Assembly: GCA_015060115.1 (NCBI GenBank)
Contig: SUZB01000002.1
Coordinates: 1-64,000, forward strand
Length of the DNA stretch: 64,000 nt
Origin: Rikenellaceae bacterium
GTDB taxonomy: Bacteria; Bacteroidota; Bacteroidia; Bacteroidales; Rikenellaceae
Reading direction: 5' to 3'
Under the pieces are notes generated by a model. The model ran no database searches, was not told the DNA's origin, and saw only the letters and a program-made list of their open reading frames with translations. Shown here in pieces: positions 29,039 through 38,204 of this stretch. The position numbers and the translations under genes are program-made. Every line of letters starts with the position of its first letter. Position 1 is the first letter of the stretch.

Positions 29039-29437
29039 TTATCTTCTTTTTGATTCTATAACCGAGTCAATATAGGCTTTAATCTTAGGTGCGGGATCCT
29101 CCCAGCCCTCTGGCTTAATGACCTTGCCATCTTTGGGGTTGTAGTGAGGCTTGCCATCGGGCCATAGCTTCGCCATATTTGCCTGCTGCACAATAGCGAA
29201 TAGCTCGTCAGCCTCCAAGCCCATCTCGACCATTGTGCCGAGGGCGAAGTACATAAGGTCAATCATCGCATCTGCCTGCTCATAGATATCGTCGGCAATC
29301 AGGAACTCGGCAACCTCCTCGTTCATCCACTTTGCACGCGACAAGGCACGCTTCTTATCTACCATCTTTGGCTCTGCGGCCACAGGATGGCCAAACTTCT
29401 CGTGAAATTCACGAACATCATTCCACTCTTTTTTCAT
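29039..29437 (-). CDS. MazG-like nucleotide pyrophosphohydrolase family protein
   Basis: 132 aa; EEVAEFLIADDIYEQADAMIDLMYFALGTMVEMGL. Confidence 0.7.
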   Translation of the reverse strand: MKKEWNDVREFHEKFGHPVAAEPKMVDKKRALSRAKWMNEEVAEFLIADDIYEQADAMIDLMYFALGTMVEMGLEADELFAIVQQANMAKLWPDGKPHYNPKDGKVIKPEGWEDPAPKIKAYIDSVIESKRR

Positions 29438-29485
29438 TATTTCTGCTTTTTAGATTTTTCAATAGAGCAAAGATAGCAAAATAAA

Positions 29486-29523
29486 TTAAGGCAAAGAAAA
29501 TTTTTCGAATTTCTTTGCCTTAA
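29486..29523. terminator. bidirectional terminator hairpin
   Basis: TTAAGGCAAAGAAA...TTTCTTTGCCTTAA. Confidence 0.75.
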
Positions 29524-29547
29524 CAAAAAACTTTCAAGCTTAATAAA

Positions 29548-30105
29548 TTACATCTTTCCCAACCTGATGCCCAATTGCGCATAGATAGCGTTCCCCAAAC
29601 CCATTTTGCGATCGTCTATATTCATAGCCCGACAGGCATAACCACGATAACCAAACGATAGCGCAAATCGATTTATCTCCACACCGATACCGCCATGGAT
29701 GTAAAATCCCCAACTTATCATCATTGTTGAAGTAGCTCCAAGCGACATATTAGCGAATAACGAGCAGTGCTCACTCAAGGGCAATCGGCCCTTGATACTT
29801 GGTGCAAAGTTAAATTGAAAAACAGGCATAATAGCACCCGTTACATAGAAGGTAAAAATAGAAAATTCGCCACCTGCATATAGATATTTATTGATTACGG
29901 CGCGAGTATCAAACTCCAAATTTAATCCATACTCCTTGTCGTAGAAGTCTGGTGTATATGGATCGGCGGATGTATGATTGGGCATATCAAATATTAACAC
30001 AGGAGCAACAGCGAGGCTGTACTCTATATGAGGCTTACCACTATCTTGAGCATAGAGAGAAAAAGAGATTGAAAGCAAAAACAGAAGAGATATAAGCTTT
30101 CTCAT
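29548..30105 (-). CDS. outer-membrane beta-barrel-like hypothetical protein
   Basis: signal peptide MRKLISLLFLLSISFSLYAQ. Confidence 0.55.
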   Translation of the reverse strand: MRKLISLLFLLSISFSLYAQDSGKPHIEYSLAVAPVLIFDMPNHTSADPYTPDFYDKEYGLNLEFDTRAVINKYLYAGGEFSIFTFYVTGAIMPVFQFNFAPSIKGRLPLSEHCSLFANMSLGATSTMMISWGFYIHGGIGVEINRFALSFGYRGYACRAMNIDDRKMGLGNAIYAQLGIRLGKM

Positions 30106-30200
30106 AACAATAAATTGTTAAGTTTAACAACAAGCAAAATCGCACATTTGCAAATTTACGAAAAATTTTGCACTTTTGCAAAAATTAATAACCACCATAT

Positions 30201-30227
30201 ATGGCTATTACAATAAAAGCAAAGTTT
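30201..30227 (+). pseudogene. duplicated engB 5' end fragment (MAITIKAKF...)
   Basis: ATGGCTATTACAATAAAAGCAAAGTTT vs ATGGCTATTACAATCAAAGCAAAATTT at 30848 (2-3 differences in 27 nt). Confidence 0.8.
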
Positions 30228-30235
30228 CATAAAAG

Positions 30236-30787
30236 ATGTATATTAAAATTATGAAATACTTTTTTAACATCTTACTAATATTAACAATAGCTTTATCTGC
30301 TGTTTCGTGCGACTGGCTTTTAGAGATATTTGGAGAAGATGTAGGCGGTAATATGCCCGAGCCAACAGGTATTGTCGGAACTTATGAGGGAATAATCTAC
30401 CTTAAGAATGAGACTGAGCGCCCAATAGCCATAGAGCATAACCTTGATAGTTCAAATGCAGAAAGTTCAACAACTGTCTTAGAAATTGGAGAATCAATAG
30501 CTATACATCAAAAGCAAATAGAGGTAGAAGAATTCCACAATGGCCCGATAGAAATAGACGATGAGTTTTGCAAAAACTATCTTGACGGACTTGGCGCTCA
30601 CAGCTACATAAAGGTTTGGAATATCAACGGCACACTACTCAAAGAGTGGCTATATAATAATTACAACCCATCGACTAAGAATCCATTCGACGAATGGTAC
30701 TACAACCTTGAGAAAAAAGGAATAAATGATTATATATTGTTCCAATGGACTTTCTCTATTAAAGAGTGGTTATTCGAGGAGGATTAA
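30236..30787 (+). CDS. small orphan lipoprotein of unknown function
   Basis: lipobox ALSAVSC; low similarity in composition (AT-rich) to neighbours. Confidence 0.65.
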   Translation: MYIKIMKYFFNILLILTIALSAVSCDWLLEIFGEDVGGNMPEPTGIVGTYEGIIYLKNETERPIAIEHNLDSSNAESSTTVLEIGESIAIHQKQIEVEEFHNGPIEIDDEFCKNYLDGLGAHSYIKVWNINGTLLKEWLYNNYNPSTKNPFDEWYYNLEKKGINDYILFQWTFSIKEWLFEED

Positions 30788-30847
30788 GGCAACAATGACA
30801 CTCTCATAACAGATTAAGTTAATAGACTTTGCAAAAAATACAGAGAA

Positions 30848-31444
30848 ATGGCTATTACAATCAAAGCAAAATTTAAGTGTAGCTCCGAGAAGATATCACA
30901 AGTGCCCAAAGACGACCTTAAGGATATCGCCTTTATCGGTCGAAGCAATGTCGGTAAGTCGTCGTTGGTGAATATGCTGACTGGCGTAAATGGCCTTGCC
31001 AAGGTGTCGGGCACTCCGGGCAAAACACGCCTTATCAACCACTTCCTTATCAACGATAGCTGGTACCTCGTAGACCTCCCCGGCTACGGCTATGCCCGCG
31101 TCTCGAAATCGACACGCGGCGAGTTCTCGAAGCTTATTACCGACTATGTCCTCAAGTGCGAGAAGATGCACTTCCTCTTCGTCCTGGTCGATTCGCGCCT
31201 TGAGCCTCAAAAGATAGATTGCAACTTTATCGAACTTTTGGGCCAGAACGGCATACCCTTTGGCATCATCTTCACCAAGGCCGACAAGCTCTCGCAGGCG
31301 CAACTCAACCGCAGCGTAAAGTGCTGGAAGCAAAGGCTTGAGGAGCAGTGGGAGGAGCTGCCACCGATGTTCGTGTCGTCGAGCGAGAAGCGCACAGGGC
31401 GTGAGGAGATTCTCGCATTTATTGACGAGGCACTCCAAAAATAG
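30848..31444 (+). CDS. engB: ribosome biogenesis GTPase YihA/YsxC/EngB
   Basis: GRSNVGKSSLVNML, TPGKTRLINHF, DLPGYGYA. Confidence 0.95.
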   Translation: MAITIKAKFKCSSEKISQVPKDDLKDIAFIGRSNVGKSSLVNMLTGVNGLAKVSGTPGKTRLINHFLINDSWYLVDLPGYGYARVSKSTRGEFSKLITDYVLKCEKMHFLFVLVDSRLEPQKIDCNFIELLGQNGIPFGIIFTKADKLSQAQLNRSVKCWKQRLEEQWEELPPMFVSSSEKRTGREEILAFIDEALQK

Positions 31445-31463
31445 CAAACAATAGCGCAAAAAG

Positions 31464-31495
31464 TTTGGTAATTCATCTTATTTGCCCTAACTTTG
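31464..31495 (+). promoter_or_regulatory. Bacteroidota-type promoter for prs
   Basis: TTTG 31464-31467; TAACTTTG 31488-31495. Confidence 0.6.
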
Positions 31496-31535
31496 TAGAA
31501 AAGTTACAAACCTTACTTAAATTTATTATAACACT

Positions 31536-32477
31536 ATGGCAATCCATAAGATTAAGTTCTTCGCTGGTCGTGGCTCACGCTACCTTGCAGAGAAGATTGC
31601 TGCCGAGTATGGCATCAAGCTCGGCGACTCGGATGTCTTGCAGTTTAGCGACGGCGAGTTCCAGCCCTGCTTCCACGAGTCTATTCGTGGCTGCACCGTC
31701 TTTATCATTCAGTCTACATTTCCACCTTCAGACAATCTGATGGAGCTTCTGATGATGGCCGACGCTGCTCGCCGCGCATCTGCTCACCAGGTTATCGCCG
31801 TAATCCCCTACTTCGGTTGGGCTCGTCAGGATCGCAAGGATCGTCCCCGTGTGCCTATCACAGCGCGTTTGGTTGCCAATATGCTTATCGCTGCAGGCGT
31901 TCAGCGTGTGATGACTATGGATCTCCACGCCGACCAGATTCAGGGCTTCTTCGACCTTCCTATGGATGCGCTCTACGCATCGGGCATCTTCGTGCCTTAC
32001 ATCCAGAAGTTGCAGATTCCCGACCTCTCGATTGCCTCTCCCGATATGGGTGGTGCAAAGCGTGCCTCGTCGTATGCCAAGCACTTCCAGGCACCTATCA
32101 TCATCTCACACAAGGAGCGTGCTAAGGCCAATGTTGTTGGCTCGATGACCGCTATTGGCGAGGTTGAGGGTCGCAATGTCATCATCGTTGACGATATGAT
32201 CGACACCGCAGGTACTATCTGTATGGCGGCAAATATGCTTATGGAGCGTGGTGCTAAGAGTGTTCGCGCTGCCGTTACCCACCCCGTACTCTCAGGCAAG
32301 GCCTACGACCGCATCAACGAGAGTGCTATTCAGGAGGTTATCACCACCGATACTATTCCATTGAAGGAGGGCGAGGATTTGTCGAAGTTTACTGTATTGA
32401 GCGTAGCTCCCATCTTCGCGGATGTTATCGAGCGCGTACATAACTACAAGTCAATTTCGTCTATCTTCTACCGATAG
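31536..32477 (+). CDS. prs: ribose-phosphate pyrophosphokinase
   Basis: FSDGEFQPCFHESIRGCTVFIIQST; VIIVDDMIDTAGTICMAA PRPP motif. Confidence 0.95.
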   Translation: MAIHKIKFFAGRGSRYLAEKIAAEYGIKLGDSDVLQFSDGEFQPCFHESIRGCTVFIIQSTFPPSDNLMELLMMADAARRASAHQVIAVIPYFGWARQDRKDRPRVPITARLVANMLIAAGVQRVMTMDLHADQIQGFFDLPMDALYASGIFVPYIQKLQIPDLSIASPDMGGAKRASSYAKHFQAPIIISHKERAKANVVGSMTAIGEVEGRNVIIVDDMIDTAGTICMAANMLMERGAKSVRAAVTHPVLSGKAYDRINESAIQEVITTDTIPLKEGEDLSKFTVLSVAPIFADVIERVHNYKSISSIFYR

Positions 32478-32491
32478 CATCTTGTAATAAA

Positions 32492-32540
32492 GCTAAAAAA
32501 CAGCGGATGGAAAATTTTCCATCCGCTGTTTTTTTAGCTT
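32492..32540. terminator. near-perfect palindromic Rho-independent terminator
   Basis: AGCTAAAAAACAGCGGATGGAAAA/TTTTCCATCCGCTGTTTTTTTAGCT. Confidence 0.88.
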
Positions 32541-32692
32541 TTAGTTTTTAGTTGTTAGATTTTTTAGGACAAGTAGGACTGGTAAGACGAGTAGGACAAG
32601 TAGGATTTGTTTGATACCCGACCTCGTAATGGTCATAAAGTCTTAAAGTCTTATCGGTCTTAAAAATCTCTAAAAACTAACAACTAATAGCT
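32541..32692 (+). repeat. nested 9-bp-iterated palindrome with core TGATACCCGACCTCGT
   Basis: GGACAAGTA GGACTGGTA AGACGAGTA GGACAAGTA - core 32613-32628 - GGTCATAAA GTCTTAAA GTCTTATC GGTCTTAAA, flanked by TTAGTTGTTAG/CTAACAACTAA. Confidence 0.83.
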
Positions 32693-32694
32693 CC

Positions 32695-34968
32695 CTACAT
32701 CACAACCATTTGACTGTTGGGTTTGGGGTTTGTCCAGAAGTCGAAGGGCTCCGACATATTGCTCTCACCCTCCTTACGGTTAGGTGTAAACTCTACATAG
32801 TTCCAAGAGCCAAACTTACCATCGGCATCCTCGGCAAACCACGACAGCGAGTAGCTATTGTCGAATGCAAGGCCCGAATAGCGACCCCACGACCTATCCA
32901 CATGGCTAACAGTGTCGTTGCGCAAGAGCGATACGAGGTGGTCTACACCAAGCTCATAGTAGCTCAAAGGCAACCATACGCCACCATACCAGTGCGCAGC
33001 CGACTCATTTGGCGTATACTCGATATAGATGATGCAGTTATCCTCATATCCTGCCCACACCATAGGATCCATCTTGGCAAGCTCGGCACCATTGAAGAGC
33101 TTCCAGTCAAGCTCTACGGCAGCATCCGACTCGTCCCAAGGGATAGAGGGGGTGTTGTACTTAAACTCATAGAAGGGTGTGGTGTTGGTGCCCGACCAGC
33201 CACAGATGAGCAACGAATACTCGCTATCCGATGACCAGTAGAACTCGCTCTCGCTAACGCCCTGCTTAGCATAATACTTTGCCTCGCCATCGAAATACTC
33301 CTCATTGAGCATATGCATCATTTCGTCGTGGAAGATTTCGCCCGTAGAGGAGTTGCGATACCAATCCACATACTCGGTCTTCATAACGCAAGCCAACCAA
33401 TACTCCTCGTTATTTGAGGGTGTGATGCGGAATTTGGGGTAGTTCCAGCTATTCTCGACAAGCTCCACCTCGAAGGTCATCGATGATGCCACAACATCGG
33501 CGCACTTCTGGTCGTAACGCGCAATATTCGTTGTGCGCACACCATTGCTATCCACGCCAAAGACAAATATACGATAGGTCTTACCCGCCTCAAAGGTCCA
33601 ATCCAAGTCGGCACGACCCCACTTTGTCTGCTCACCGGTAAATATCCACTCGGCATTGCTCCAGTCTACGCCCTCGCCATAGAAGGCCTCATCGAAACGA
33701 GACTGCTCCATATTGATAAGACGCTGTGCCATCTGCTCATCGCCATAAGCGCCACAGATACCCTCCTCGACAGGGCAAATCATATAGCGTGTGGTGGCCT
33801 TCGAGGGCTTAACATTGATAAGCATATCGGTCTGACCCACCTCAGGGCACGAAATCTGGAAGGTGCAATCATCGTTCACGCCCGCAGACAGCGTTGTAAA
33901 CGAGCCGATGTTCATAGGTCGGGTTGTGGCATTGCAGTGCTCGTCCATACCCCAAGCTATGATATGGTACTTTGTGCCACTCCACAACGATGAGGGTCGC
34001 TGCGACGAAACACCGGTGTGGATAATATCGTAGATATCGGCGCCACTCTCAACCTCTGCAGCGACATTATTCATCATATTCTCCATTACGGCATAGTCGT
34101 CGTAGGTGGCATAGTCCATCTCCGAGATATATGTCCAGAAGTAGTAGTCATCGTTCGAAGGTGTAACTACAATAGTTGCTGCATTGGTAGTAACATCCTG
34201 AACATCAAGCGAGAACTCGATGTCGGATGTTGCCAATATGGTAGTCTCAAACTCCTTGTAGCAGATATCCGTGGTGCGCTCGCCCTGAGTATTCATACCA
34301 TAGCAGTAGGCAACATACTCGGTTTCGGGCTTAAGATCGCTATAGCGCATATCTACCCTATCGCCCGTTGCAGAGTACATCTGCGCAGCCACCGACAGAT
34401 ACTCCTCCAACGACCTACCTGAGTGCTCAGCCATCTCTTTGAGCCATTCGAGATCCTCCTCGTAGAGTGTCTCGAAGTCGTCGGTAAGCTCATACATCTC
34501 GAAGTAGCTCTTACGAACAACGAGGAAGAAGAAGGGGCCCTCGTGGTTGATAGGTGCAAAGCTCGCCCAACAGCTATAAGGCGTAACGCCTGAGATGTTA
34601 ATCACGAAGTCGCTATCGGCAACACCCTGTGTAACAAGGACATCTACCGTGAGTTTATCCTCGAAAGCCAAGGTTAGGGTTGCTGTGCGCACCTCAAGGT
34701 CGGGGTTTGCATCGGCAGAGCACTGAACAATGCTATTGCTAACCGTAAAATTATGCAACCACAGAGCATCGGTCGTAACCTTTGGGATAATATCCTCAAC
34801 GCCACGCAAGACGAATGGGATATTTACCGTACCTCCCAAGCCGTCAATCTCAACATCTGCAACCTCGACAGAGGCAACAGGAACATCGGGGTCATTGTTA
34901 CACGATGAAAAGAGCGCTCCGACTGCCACTACCGTAGCAATCAATAGAGTTTTAATAAACTTTCTCAT
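32695..34968 (-). CDS. surface lipoprotein with BACON-like N-terminus and Fn3-like repeats
   Basis: lipobox FSSC; repeats of VTTNAATIVVTPSNDDYYFW type. Confidence 0.7.
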   Translation of the reverse strand: MRKFIKTLLIATVVAVGALFSSCNNDPDVPVASVEVADVEIDGLGGTVNIPFVLRGVEDIIPKVTTDALWLHNFTVSNSIVQCSADANPDLEVRTATLTLAFEDKLTVDVLVTQGVADSDFVINISGVTPYSCWASFAPINHEGPFFFLVVRKSYFEMYELTDDFETLYEEDLEWLKEMAEHSGRSLEEYLSVAAQMYSATGDRVDMRYSDLKPETEYVAYCYGMNTQGERTTDICYKEFETTILATSDIEFSLDVQDVTTNAATIVVTPSNDDYYFWTYISEMDYATYDDYAVMENMMNNVAAEVESGADIYDIIHTGVSSQRPSSLWSGTKYHIIAWGMDEHCNATTRPMNIGSFTTLSAGVNDDCTFQISCPEVGQTDMLINVKPSKATTRYMICPVEEGICGAYGDEQMAQRLINMEQSRFDEAFYGEGVDWSNAEWIFTGEQTKWGRADLDWTFEAGKTYRIFVFGVDSNGVRTTNIARYDQKCADVVASSMTFEVELVENSWNYPKFRITPSNNEEYWLACVMKTEYVDWYRNSSTGEIFHDEMMHMLNEEYFDGEAKYYAKQGVSESEFYWSSDSEYSLLICGWSGTNTTPFYEFKYNTPSIPWDESDAAVELDWKLFNGAELAKMDPMVWAGYEDNCIIYIEYTPNESAAHWYGGVWLPLSYYELGVDHLVSLLRNDTVSHVDRSWGRYSGLAFDNSYSLSWFAEDADGKFGSWNYVEFTPNRKEGESNMSEPFDFWTNPKPNSQMVVM

Positions 34969-34991
34969 ATCCTTTTATAAAAGAGTAAAAA

Positions 34992-37634
34992 TTACCACAT
35001 CCACTCGGCAAATGAGCCGTTGTAGCTACCGCTATAGCTCTTGCCATTATTAAATACAAGGTCTAATGTTACTGAGTATGTGCCATCGTCATTCTTAGCA
35101 AAGGTAACTGTACCATCTGAAAGGTAGACCTCCGTGTTGTCGGCATAGACAATCTTTGAGTAGCCCTTATCCATCTGGCCACCTGCGGAACCGCCTGCTA
35201 CATATGTGCCAGGCTCAACGAACGACAGACCACTTGTAATATTGTTAAGGTCGAGGTTGATGTATGCGAAATCCTGACCATCGCCTGCGCCATGGGGTGA
35301 GCTGCCGGGGGTAAAGAACTGCACACCATAGTTTGTGCTCGAATAGCCACGATATGTAGCGTTGTCAATTAGGTACTCAACGCCATCACATACAAGGCTA
35401 CCCTCGTTGTTGCTATCTTCAGTTGCGAAGCTAAAGCCTGAGATTGAGCCAGTGTAGCTACCTGTGTAGGTCTTGCCGTTGACAAATGTAAGGTCGAAGG
35501 TTACGGTATAGCTATTGTCGGCATTGATAACAAACACCGAAGTACCCTCCGAAAGCGCCACTACCGTGTCATCGGCATAGGTAACCCTGGTGTACGACTT
35601 ATCCATCTGACCAGCAACAGCGCTACCAGCAACATAGCTACCCGCCTCAATATGCTTTAGGCCAAGCGTAGTGTTGTAGAGGTCGATGTTGATGAAAGCG
35701 ACATTCTGACCCTCGCCAGCATCATAGGCATCGCTACCGGGCGTAAAGAGTCTAACACCCATATTGTTCTCGGTGTAGACAGTGCCCTCTGCTCGCTCGA
35801 TAGTAAGCTCAGGACCATCATAGGCGGCGCTACCACTCGATAATGTGAAGCCCTCAATATCGCCGACATACTTACCCTCGTAAGCCTCATCGTTTGTGAG
35901 TACCACATCGACAGTTACGGTATATGTTGCATCGCTATTGTGCTCAAATACCGCTGTACCCTCCTTGAAGCCTACGCCATCGCTCCAGTTTGTACCATAC
36001 CAGCCGCTATAAATCTCGCCGGGTGCCCAGTTGCTACCTACGGTGTATGTACCAGCGGTAATCTGCTTCTTGTTCCACGCCAAGTCGATAAGACCCAACT
36101 TAAGCTGCTTGCCGTTGTCCGCTACAAGATATACATACGACTCACCGCTATCGTCAGAGAACTCGCCGTGTGCCGATACGAAGTTTAGGGTCTCGCCACC
36201 ACTCTCGATAACCATATTATATATAGTACCCTCGTATGAGCACTCCCAAACACGGTAGCAACCCTCCTCCGTCATTCTGAATGTTACGCTATACTCGTCC
36301 TGCACCTCGTCATACTCAACGACAACCTCACCGCCATTGATTACGGGGGTACCATTGCTGAATGTGTTGAACACGATGGTCGAAGCATCGATGGTGCCTA
36401 CCTCGTTTCCTGTCGCAATGGTATAGCTACCAGCGGGAAGACGAGTAGAGCCGGCCTCGGCGAAGAAGCTGAGTGTAAGGTAGTCGGCAGACTCTGTACC
36501 TGCGGTCTTGAAGGTGATGTTAAACTCGCCATCTACGCCATCAGCCACCTTATTGCGTGATGCAGCAACCCACTTATAGCCATTTACAAACGACATACCC
36601 TCAACCACGCCGTTGTATACCGACTTAACCTCACGGCCAAGGGCATCGACAACATCAATCTGAATATTGTAGGTAAGGTCATCGTTAATAGCAACGGTGA
36701 TAGTACCGCTATCGAGCGTCGACTTCTCGCCATCGGCAGTAAACGATGAGTAGTAGTAGTCAATCTCACCCTCCGAGAAGCTGTAGCCAGAGTTGATAAC
36801 GGTATATACGCCGGCATCAAGGTAGCCAAACTCAGAGTTATAGGTATAGATGTCGGCAACGAGCTTAACGCTCTCATCGACACTCTTAAAGGTCAGTGTA
36901 TGGTCTGCACCACCCCACGAAGAGGATGCTGTGGCAAATACCACATCCTTGGCCTCGGCCTCAAGCGTTGTCATCTCGATGCTCTCCGACACATACTCAT
37001 CGCCAGCCTTAGCCACAACCTTTACCTTGTAGGTTACAGCGCTCTCAAGGCTGTTGCAAGTGTATACATCTGTTGAGTTTACCTCCACGGGAGAGCCAAG
37101 CTCAACAAACTCACTTTCATCGAGGTTGTCGTACTGGTTATCACGATATACGATATATGCTGCTTTCTCGGCATTTACGGTCGTAATCTCAAACTTTAGG
37201 AAGTTCTCGCCCTCCTCTACGGCCTTAAGCTCCACAGCAAGCTCAGCTACGGGCTCATCAGCCTTCTCAGTTGTCATCTTCACGCTACTTGCAACAACCT
37301 TGTCGTGAGCCTCGGCAGCAGCAGCCACCAAATAGTCGCTCTCAGGGCTGAGGTTGTCAACGGTGATAACCACCGCCCTGTTTGCCTCAACCGTTGTGCC
37401 CTTCAAGATAGCATCATTCGATGGCACACCCTGCGAGGCATCAACCACCACATATGCAACACTCTCGGCATCTGTCGAGCTGATAGTGAAGGTGATGCTG
37501 TCGGCAGTAGCCTGACCAGCCTCAACCTTGATTGTTGGGTCAACGATTTTGTCTACATCGTTAGAAGAGTTGTCGCAAGCAACAAATAGCATTGCTATCG
37601 ACAACAGTGTAGTAAAGAAAAAGTTGCGTTTCAT
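34992..37634 (-). CDS. large surface protein with repeated C-terminal domains
   Basis: lipobox FVAC; at least three related copies of AGSYVAGSAVAGQMDKSYTRVTYADDT...SYTVTFDLTFVNGKTYTGSYTGSISGF. Confidence 0.7.
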   Translation of the reverse strand: MKRNFFFTTLLSIAMLFVACDNSSNDVDKIVDPTIKVEAGQATADSITFTISSTDAESVAYVVVDASQGVPSNDAILKGTTVEANRAVVITVDNLSPESDYLVAAAAEAHDKVVASSVKMTTEKADEPVAELAVELKAVEEGENFLKFEITTVNAEKAAYIVYRDNQYDNLDESEFVELGSPVEVNSTDVYTCNSLESAVTYKVKVVAKAGDEYVSESIEMTTLEAEAKDVVFATASSSWGGADHTLTFKSVDESVKLVADIYTYNSEFGYLDAGVYTVINSGYSFSEGEIDYYYSSFTADGEKSTLDSGTITVAINDDLTYNIQIDVVDALGREVKSVYNGVVEGMSFVNGYKWVAASRNKVADGVDGEFNITFKTAGTESADYLTLSFFAEAGSTRLPAGSYTIATGNEVGTIDASTIVFNTFSNGTPVINGGEVVVEYDEVQDEYSVTFRMTEEGCYRVWECSYEGTIYNMVIESGGETLNFVSAHGEFSDDSGESYVYLVADNGKQLKLGLIDLAWNKKQITAGTYTVGSNWAPGEIYSGWYGTNWSDGVGFKEGTAVFEHNSDATYTVTVDVVLTNDEAYEGKYVGDIEGFTLSSGSAAYDGPELTIERAEGTVYTENNMGVRLFTPGSDAYDAGEGQNVAFINIDLYNTTLGLKHIEAGSYVAGSAVAGQMDKSYTRVTYADDTVVALSEGTSVFVINADNSYTVTFDLTFVNGKTYTGSYTGSISGFSFATEDSNNEGSLVCDGVEYLIDNATYRGYSSTNYGVQFFTPGSSPHGAGDGQDFAYINLDLNNITSGLSFVEPGTYVAGGSAGGQMDKGYSKIVYADNTEVYLSDGTVTFAKNDDGTYSVTLDLVFNNGKSYSGSYNGSFAEWMW

Positions 37635-37787
37635 TAATATAAGATATTTATAGTTTTTGTCCGTTTATGTAATACAAAGATATATACAAAAAAACAGACA
37701 GAGAAAATATTTGGATAAGTTTTTTTGTACAAAATATCAAAAAAAGTTCAGAGCAAGCAGGTATCACGCCCGCAGGAGCTGAGAGGG

Positions 37788-37830
37788 CAAAAGAGCGAAT
37801 GGGAACGAGTCTATCCCATTCGCTCTTTTT
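37788..37830. terminator. Rho-independent terminator
   Basis: AAAAGAGCGAATGGGAACGAGTCTATCCCATTCGCTCTTTTTT. Confidence 0.8.
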
Positions 37831-38033
37831 TAGTTGTTAGTTTTTAGTTGTTAGTTGTTAGAGAGCAGGCGTTAAGCCTGTGGGTTGAAGCGCCTCGTTG
37901 AGACGCAGAGCTTAAACTCCATGAGACTGTGGGAAAGACGAGAGAGACGAGAGAGACGAGAGAGACAACAACGAAGTCTGGTATCATCTTTCACTGTGGT
38001 CTCTGTGGTCTCTGTGGTCTCTGTGGTCTTTTC
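37831..38033 (-). repeat. 9-bp-iterated inverted arrays (GACGAGAGA x3 / GGTCTCTGT x3+)
   Basis: 37937-37966 and 37998-38033 with central GTCTGGTATCATC; preceded by TTAGTTG heptamers and two small hairpins. Confidence 0.82.
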
Positions 38034-38063
38034 ACCCGATTTAGCGTCAAAAGTGCGTGAGCC

Positions 38064-38204
38064 TAATTTCTTGTCAGAAGGGGTCTAATTTGGTCTCGAC
38101 ACGAAGAAGCCCGGATGGGCTGTACTTGGCGTACTGCTCATTCGGGCTTCTGACTGAGAGGCCGAAGTAGACCCCTTATCACAAGAAATTATCACAAGAA
38201 ATTA
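38064..38204 (-). repeat. 128-bp stop-codon-associated palindrome (copy B, rny) plus a 13-bp end duplication
   Basis: TAATTTCTTGT...ACAAGAAATTA (38064-38191) then TCACAAGAAATTA; last TTA is the rny stop. Confidence 0.85.

Noticed and set aside
37931-38033. CRISPR-like array
   Set aside because: 9-bp units without spacers; no cas genes
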